Shown here in pieces: positions 61,401 through 64,000 of a stretch of 64,000 bases of DNA. The notes beneath the pieces were generated by a model. It saw only the letters and a list, made by a program, of their open reading frames with translations, was not told the origin of the DNA and did not search any database. The DNA lies in NCBI GenBank assembly GCA_013407085.1, contig JACCGJ010000630.1, positions 48,393 through 112,392 of the forward strand, given 5' to 3'. Both the position numbers and the translations under genes were made by a program. Within the stretch, counting starts at the first letter, position 1. Each line of letters opens with the position of its first letter. The stretch is from Atriophallophorus winterbourni (lineage: Eukaryota > Platyhelminthes > Trematoda > Plagiorchiida > Microphallidae).

Positions 61401-63697
61401 TCAGCTGAGCACGATCATGTTTCGCAGCTGTGCCATTTCCAGCTGCAAATTCTCCTCGGTGACTCGAAGTTTATCTTCTAGCAACGACTTCACATCCACG
61501 ATAGTATCGTGCGTGGTTGAGAACCCGCTGCGGACTTCTTCGCGAATGGAGTCGAATGAGTTCTTTTCACTCTCGAACAATTCATCGAGTTTATCCAGCC
61601 GATCTTCTACAGCCTGTCAAGGGGAAATGGAAGCACGCATCTGAATTAGCATTGCTAGTGTTAAACTACTGTAAGTTGAAGGTTTCCGTTCAAAGTACAA
61701 CGTAGTAGCAGCAACGTGAGGCAATATGTGCTCCGTCTCTAATTTGATATAAACATGATTCAAACCCTGAGGAATTGAGCACATATAGATGCATCGATTT
61801 GTGTCGGGTTTTTGTGGCCAACAATTTATCATACATTGTGTGGTATTCGCGTCCCTACACTCCATTACCGCTTATGCATCAATGGCACCAATTAGTGAGA
61901 GGTGCTAAAAGCTTTGAAATTGGTCACGGTGTAAGGAAGCTCTCGCTTGAGGTCGCTGTCAAGTAAGGAGTAGCAGAGCCAACAGCAGGATGATCAATGA
62001 ACCAAGTTGATCTGAGCCAAATGCACAACTTGTATACATTTCTCATAAAACACAGGAATACTATTTAGAGAAAATATCAACTTACAGTCACATCATTAGC
62101 AATGATGTACATGCCGAATAAGCCTTATGCCAGTGTGGCGAGTAGAAAATCAAGCGTACAATAGAGACAATTTGAAGGGTGACTCGAAGTACTACTCTAC
62201 AATGAATCTGAAATGAAACGCAGTATTTATCGGACATGCAGGTATGACCCATACAACCTACAAGTTCCAACGTGCAAGCTTACATGGTATGCAGCAATGT
62301 CAAAAGAACGTGGTCGAAATGGCCAGACTCAACCTGTACACCAGACACTGTGAGTTGGTAATTTTGCTGGTGTTTAAAACATTCAAGTAGGCCAGTGATC
62401 AACCAATAATTCTATTTGAGTTTTCATCAGCCGACGGTATTCGATAGACAGGTGAACAACAATAGGACTTAGGACACCAGTTGTTTGCGTTCAACCTTTA
62501 AACAAGGAAAATGTAACCGATTTCTCAACAAATCTAAATTGTGTTTAACAGAGGATGTGAGCACAAAACCACATTGCAGTAATCCTACGATTGCGGCTGG
62601 AAAGAGCAACAGACTGGCTGCGATTGTAGAATTAAGTGGCATGGTGATTGAACAAACACTCACACGTCAACTTCTGAAAATAAGTAACATCTGACGTTCG
62701 AAAAGCAGCCCGAAAGATTCAATTGGTGTCAGTTTGGACTGCGACCAGTATCAAACTGTCGGGCTTTTCTGCTTACGGTTAGATGAAAGCATTGTTCCTC
62801 AATGCTAATGTGAAGAAATAGTTGTGGCAAAAACACTCTTCTATCAATGGTTTTAATTTACTGCGAAGTTGTTGTTAATGATTTCAGCTTGCTTTTTAGC
62901 GAAGAATGTAATGAAGAAAACAAACTTCGATCAGTATCTTTGCAAACCAAATTTAGGATGTCCGATTTCAGCAATAAAGAAGAATATTCGTGACGCTGGA
63001 AATGGATGTTGTTCGCCGAGCTTGTGTAGTTGTTTGTGGACGTTTAATCATCAAGCTGGATCACATCATAAGCAAAACTTCTTTCTAAGTGACTTGTAAT
63101 TGATATTTGTTGGTTTTTATACTGAACACTAATGCATACCAATTACAAGTCACTTCAAAAGCAGTTTTGCTGATGATGTCATCTCGCTTGATGACGAAAC
63201 GTCCAACAACAACTACACATGGTCGGCGAATATCCGAATAACATGCTCGAAATGGTCAAAAATAGCAAAGCGAATCCAGAGACCGTGCCTTGTAATGTAC
63301 ACGAAAGCAACTTAGTAAGCATGTCAATCAATAATAATCAAACCGGCCCGAGGGAAATCGTCGGTGGTTTGGACTAATTGAGCGGATTGTGTAATACAAA
63401 CCGTCGTGATCAACTTTGTGAATATTTCGATGGGTTTGGCACGGATAAATAGTCACAAATAAACTTGGCTCTTGGATGTTTTCTGAGTTGATTAGGTTCT
63501 ATGAAAGTGTTGCATCCATCAGATAGCGAAAGGGCTCTCATCATTTCGTTATATTCTGAGTGTTGGGAATAATTAATTACCTTGAATGTCTTGGTCACTT
63601 GCTGGCGAAAAGAATGCAAGTTCGCCTCGTTTTCATGCAGACGCGAAGTCAGTTCAGCGATCAGCGAACTTTTGTCTAAACTCTTTTCCATTTCATC
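61401..63697 (-). CDS. Coiled-coil protein, last two exons (5' part outside window)
   Basis: Exons on the minus strand: 63697-63581 and 61613-61401 (stop TGA). Both junctions are phase 0 with GT and AG in place. The 109 residues seen are almost entirely heptad-type helix: EMEKSLDKSSLIAELTSRL in the first exon, and EDRLDKLDELFESEK, SIREEV and ENLQLEMAQLRNMI in the second. No other domain is visible. The composition would fit a cytoskeletal or ciliary filament protein such as an SF-assemblin/beta-giardin type, but I do not recognise the family with confidence. The gene is tail-to-tail with PHM. Its intron carries the fold-back and hammerhead at 63.0-63.25 kb, and a (TTA)n tract lies just upstream of the last-but-one exon. 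Confidence 0.65.
63000..63245. repeat. Fold-back repeat with two family-1 hammerheads in the coiled-coil gene intron
   Basis: Arms 63000-63105 and 63138-63245 are inverted, diverged copies with a ~30-base loop (left ...AAGTGACTTGTAATTG, right CAATTACAAGTCACTT...). Each arm contains a hammerhead motif facing outward. The left one (about 63030-63080, minus strand) has CUUAUGA and UAAACGUCC and is dead; the right one is nearly canonical. Confidence 0.75.
63162..63215 (+). ncRNA. Hammerhead-ribozyme motif, family 1, best preserved copy
   Basis: UUG, core CUGAUGA (63171-63177), one unpaired U, perfect stem II GUCAUC/GAUGAC (63179-63184 with 63191-63196) with loop UCGCUU, then GAAACGUC (63197-63204), then CAACAA. 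UUG/CAA gives a 3-bp stem I, extendable past a bulge. All invariant core bases and the GUC cut site are present. ACGU is self-complementary, so stem III would form between two molecules. The extra U before stem II is unusual but shared with the 44.3 kb copy. It is antisense to the coiled-coil gene. Confidence 0.65.
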
Positions 63698-63775
63698 CTG
63701 GGAAGGATTGAGAGAAAAAAAACATTAACTAGTGGTATACCATGTTCTCGAGTCAATTTAATTAGCAAATGAATC

Positions 63776-64000
<225 letters not shown>

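Overview
The window looks like nuclear DNA of a flatworm, most likely a trematode (fluke). The genes are split by introns, several of them only 30-44 bases long. The repeats are RTE and CR1 type LINEs, short SINE-like elements and small hammerhead-ribozyme motifs of the kind described in Penelope-like elements. There is no sign of bacterial organisation. Species was not determined.

Layout: (1) 1-14785 and 27077-41565 are two nearly identical copies of one ~14.5 kb block. Each holds four exons of a METTL6-like tRNA m3C methyltransferase gene, a decayed RTE LINE downstream and several SINEs. Copy 1 carries an extra 361-base SINE with a 10-base target-site duplication that copy 2 lacks. The pair is either a recent segmental duplication or two haplotypes laid end to end by the assembler. 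(2) 14786-27076 lies between the copies. It is mostly repeats: an RTE endonuclease fragment running into a gap of exactly 1000 N, an inverted pair of tRNA-like sequences around a 112-codon ORF, a decayed CR1-like LINE, a second older CR1-like remnant cut by SINEs, and a TSR3 gene (18S rRNA aminocarboxypropyltransferase). (3) 41566-47165 is non-coding with fold-back repeats. (4) 47166-60604 is a complete 12-exon gene for a monofunctional peptidylglycine alpha-hydroxylating monooxygenase (PHM, 345 residues by my splice model). All copper ligands are present and all splice phases agree. (5) 61401-63697 on the minus strand holds the last two recognisable exons of a coiled-coil protein gene, tail-to-tail with PHM. 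(6) The window ends in a long (TTA)n tract.

The most unusual layer is a scattered set of short hammerhead-like motifs (CUGANGA, hairpin, GAAAC, very short or palindromic stem III). Many sit in the arms of inverted (fold-back) repeats and are found mainly from 44 to 63 kb, several inside PHM introns. Two sub-families can be separated, and the best copies are at 63162-63215 (+), 44293-44345 (-) and 53378-53432 (+). They look like non-autonomous relics of Penelope-like elements; no Penelope reverse transcriptase was seen in the window.

The host genes (tRNA methylation, rRNA modification, peptide amidation, a coiled-coil protein) have no evident functional link. Exon coordinates are my reading of splice sites by eye, without transcript evidence.
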